This document shows positions 63,778 through 64,000 of a stretch of DNA of 64,000 nucleotides, piece by piece (within the stretch, counting starts at the first letter, position 1; every line of letters begins with the position of its first letter). The stretch spans positions 496,001 through 560,000 of the forward strand of contig NZ_CP114289.2 in assembly GCF_027111315.2 (NCBI RefSeq), in the 5' to 3' direction. The position numbers and the translations under genes are program-made. The notes below the pieces were generated by a model, which saw only the letters and a list, made by a program, of their open reading frames with translations, had not been told where the DNA came from and did no database searches. This DNA comes from Flavobacterium limnophilum (lineage in GTDB: Bacteria; Bacteroidota; Bacteroidia; Flavobacteriales; Flavobacteriaceae).

Positions 63778-64000
63778 ATGTTCAACAAAGGAGACAAGGT
63801 TTCGGTTCTGGACGAAGCCATAAATGGGGTAGTGGTTTCGGTCAAAGAGAAGCAGGTAACCATTGAAACAGAGGATGGATTTATGATGACATTTTTTGTC
63901 AATGAATTGCTTAAAGTAAACGATTCCAGTAATTTAATGGATTCTATCAGAAGAATTAATATAAATGAGGTTTCCAAGGAAAAAGAAATTCCAAAACCAA
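63778..64000 (+). CDS. DUF2027 / Smr-domain protein, N-terminal part
   Basis: 74 codons are visible from the ATG at 63778 before the window ends. The N-terminus MFNKGDKVSVLDEAINGVVV and the segment VTIETEDGFMMTFFVNELLK match the start of Bacteroidetes DUF2027 proteins, which carry a C-terminal Smr (MutS2-type) domain. The Smr domain itself lies outside the window, so function is not shown. Confidence 0.75.
   Translation, partial: MFNKGDKVSVLDEAINGVVVSVKEKQVTIETEDGFMMTFFVNELLKVNDSSNLMDSIRRININEVSKEKEIPKP

Overview
The window looks like chromosomal DNA of a Flavobacterium-type member of the Bacteroidetes. The evidence is AT-rich sequence, type IX secretion (T9SS) sorting domains, a PorP/SprF protein, promoters of the TTTG-N19-TAnnTTTG type, many OmpA/TSP3 envelope proteins, and interspersed palindromic repeats typical of this group. 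No rRNA or tRNA gene, CRISPR array, intact insertion sequence or prophage was recognised.

Layout. Positions 1-3246 (minus) hold housekeeping genes: cysS (cut by the window edge), folE and a class I aminotransferase. Positions 3370-10457 (plus) hold an aspartyl-protease/PDZ protein, then a compact T9SS cassette of a type-B sorted surface protein, PorP/SprF and a TPR/OmpA protein. Two small envelope proteins and valS follow. Positions 14354-22164 (minus) form an iron/flavin redox locus: TonB-dependent siderophore receptor, ApbE flavin transferase, a PepSY-flavodoxin-reductase fusion, a DUF2271 protein and an ankyrin protein. Duplicated promoters with a Fur-like box precede the receptor and the upstream operon. 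Positions 22615-25694 hold a small lipoprotein and topB.

Positions 25700-29450 are accessory DNA. It contains two cassettes of 11-bp tandem repeats with conserved ends and different units, a 405-bp duplication that left a lipoprotein gene and a nonsense-mutated copy, palindromic repeats, and an AT-rich two-gene unit coding for a DGQHR-domain protein and a HEPN-like protein. That unit is a plausible defence or toxin-type system and the best candidate here for something undescribed.

Positions 29875-44609 return to core metabolism and envelope genes: prfA, a TSP3/OmpA protein, pyrF, an alpha/beta hydrolase, katA, purU, a DUF4197 lipoprotein, icmF (fused B12 mutase) and a solitary type III polyketide synthase. 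A pair of terminator-ended, small-RNA-like repeats lies before katA. icmF carries an inverted pair of dispersed repeats translated in frame.

Positions 46025-58464 encode two giant T9SS type-A secreted proteins. One has eleven Ig-like domains arranged as an 867-bp super-repeat. The other has fifteen exact 240-bp HYR-like units with 480-bp and 960-bp higher-order duplications. The window ends with a collagen-motif lipoprotein, TerC, the cysE-cysM cysteine operon, a non-canonical Nramp-family transporter and the start of a DUF2027 gene.
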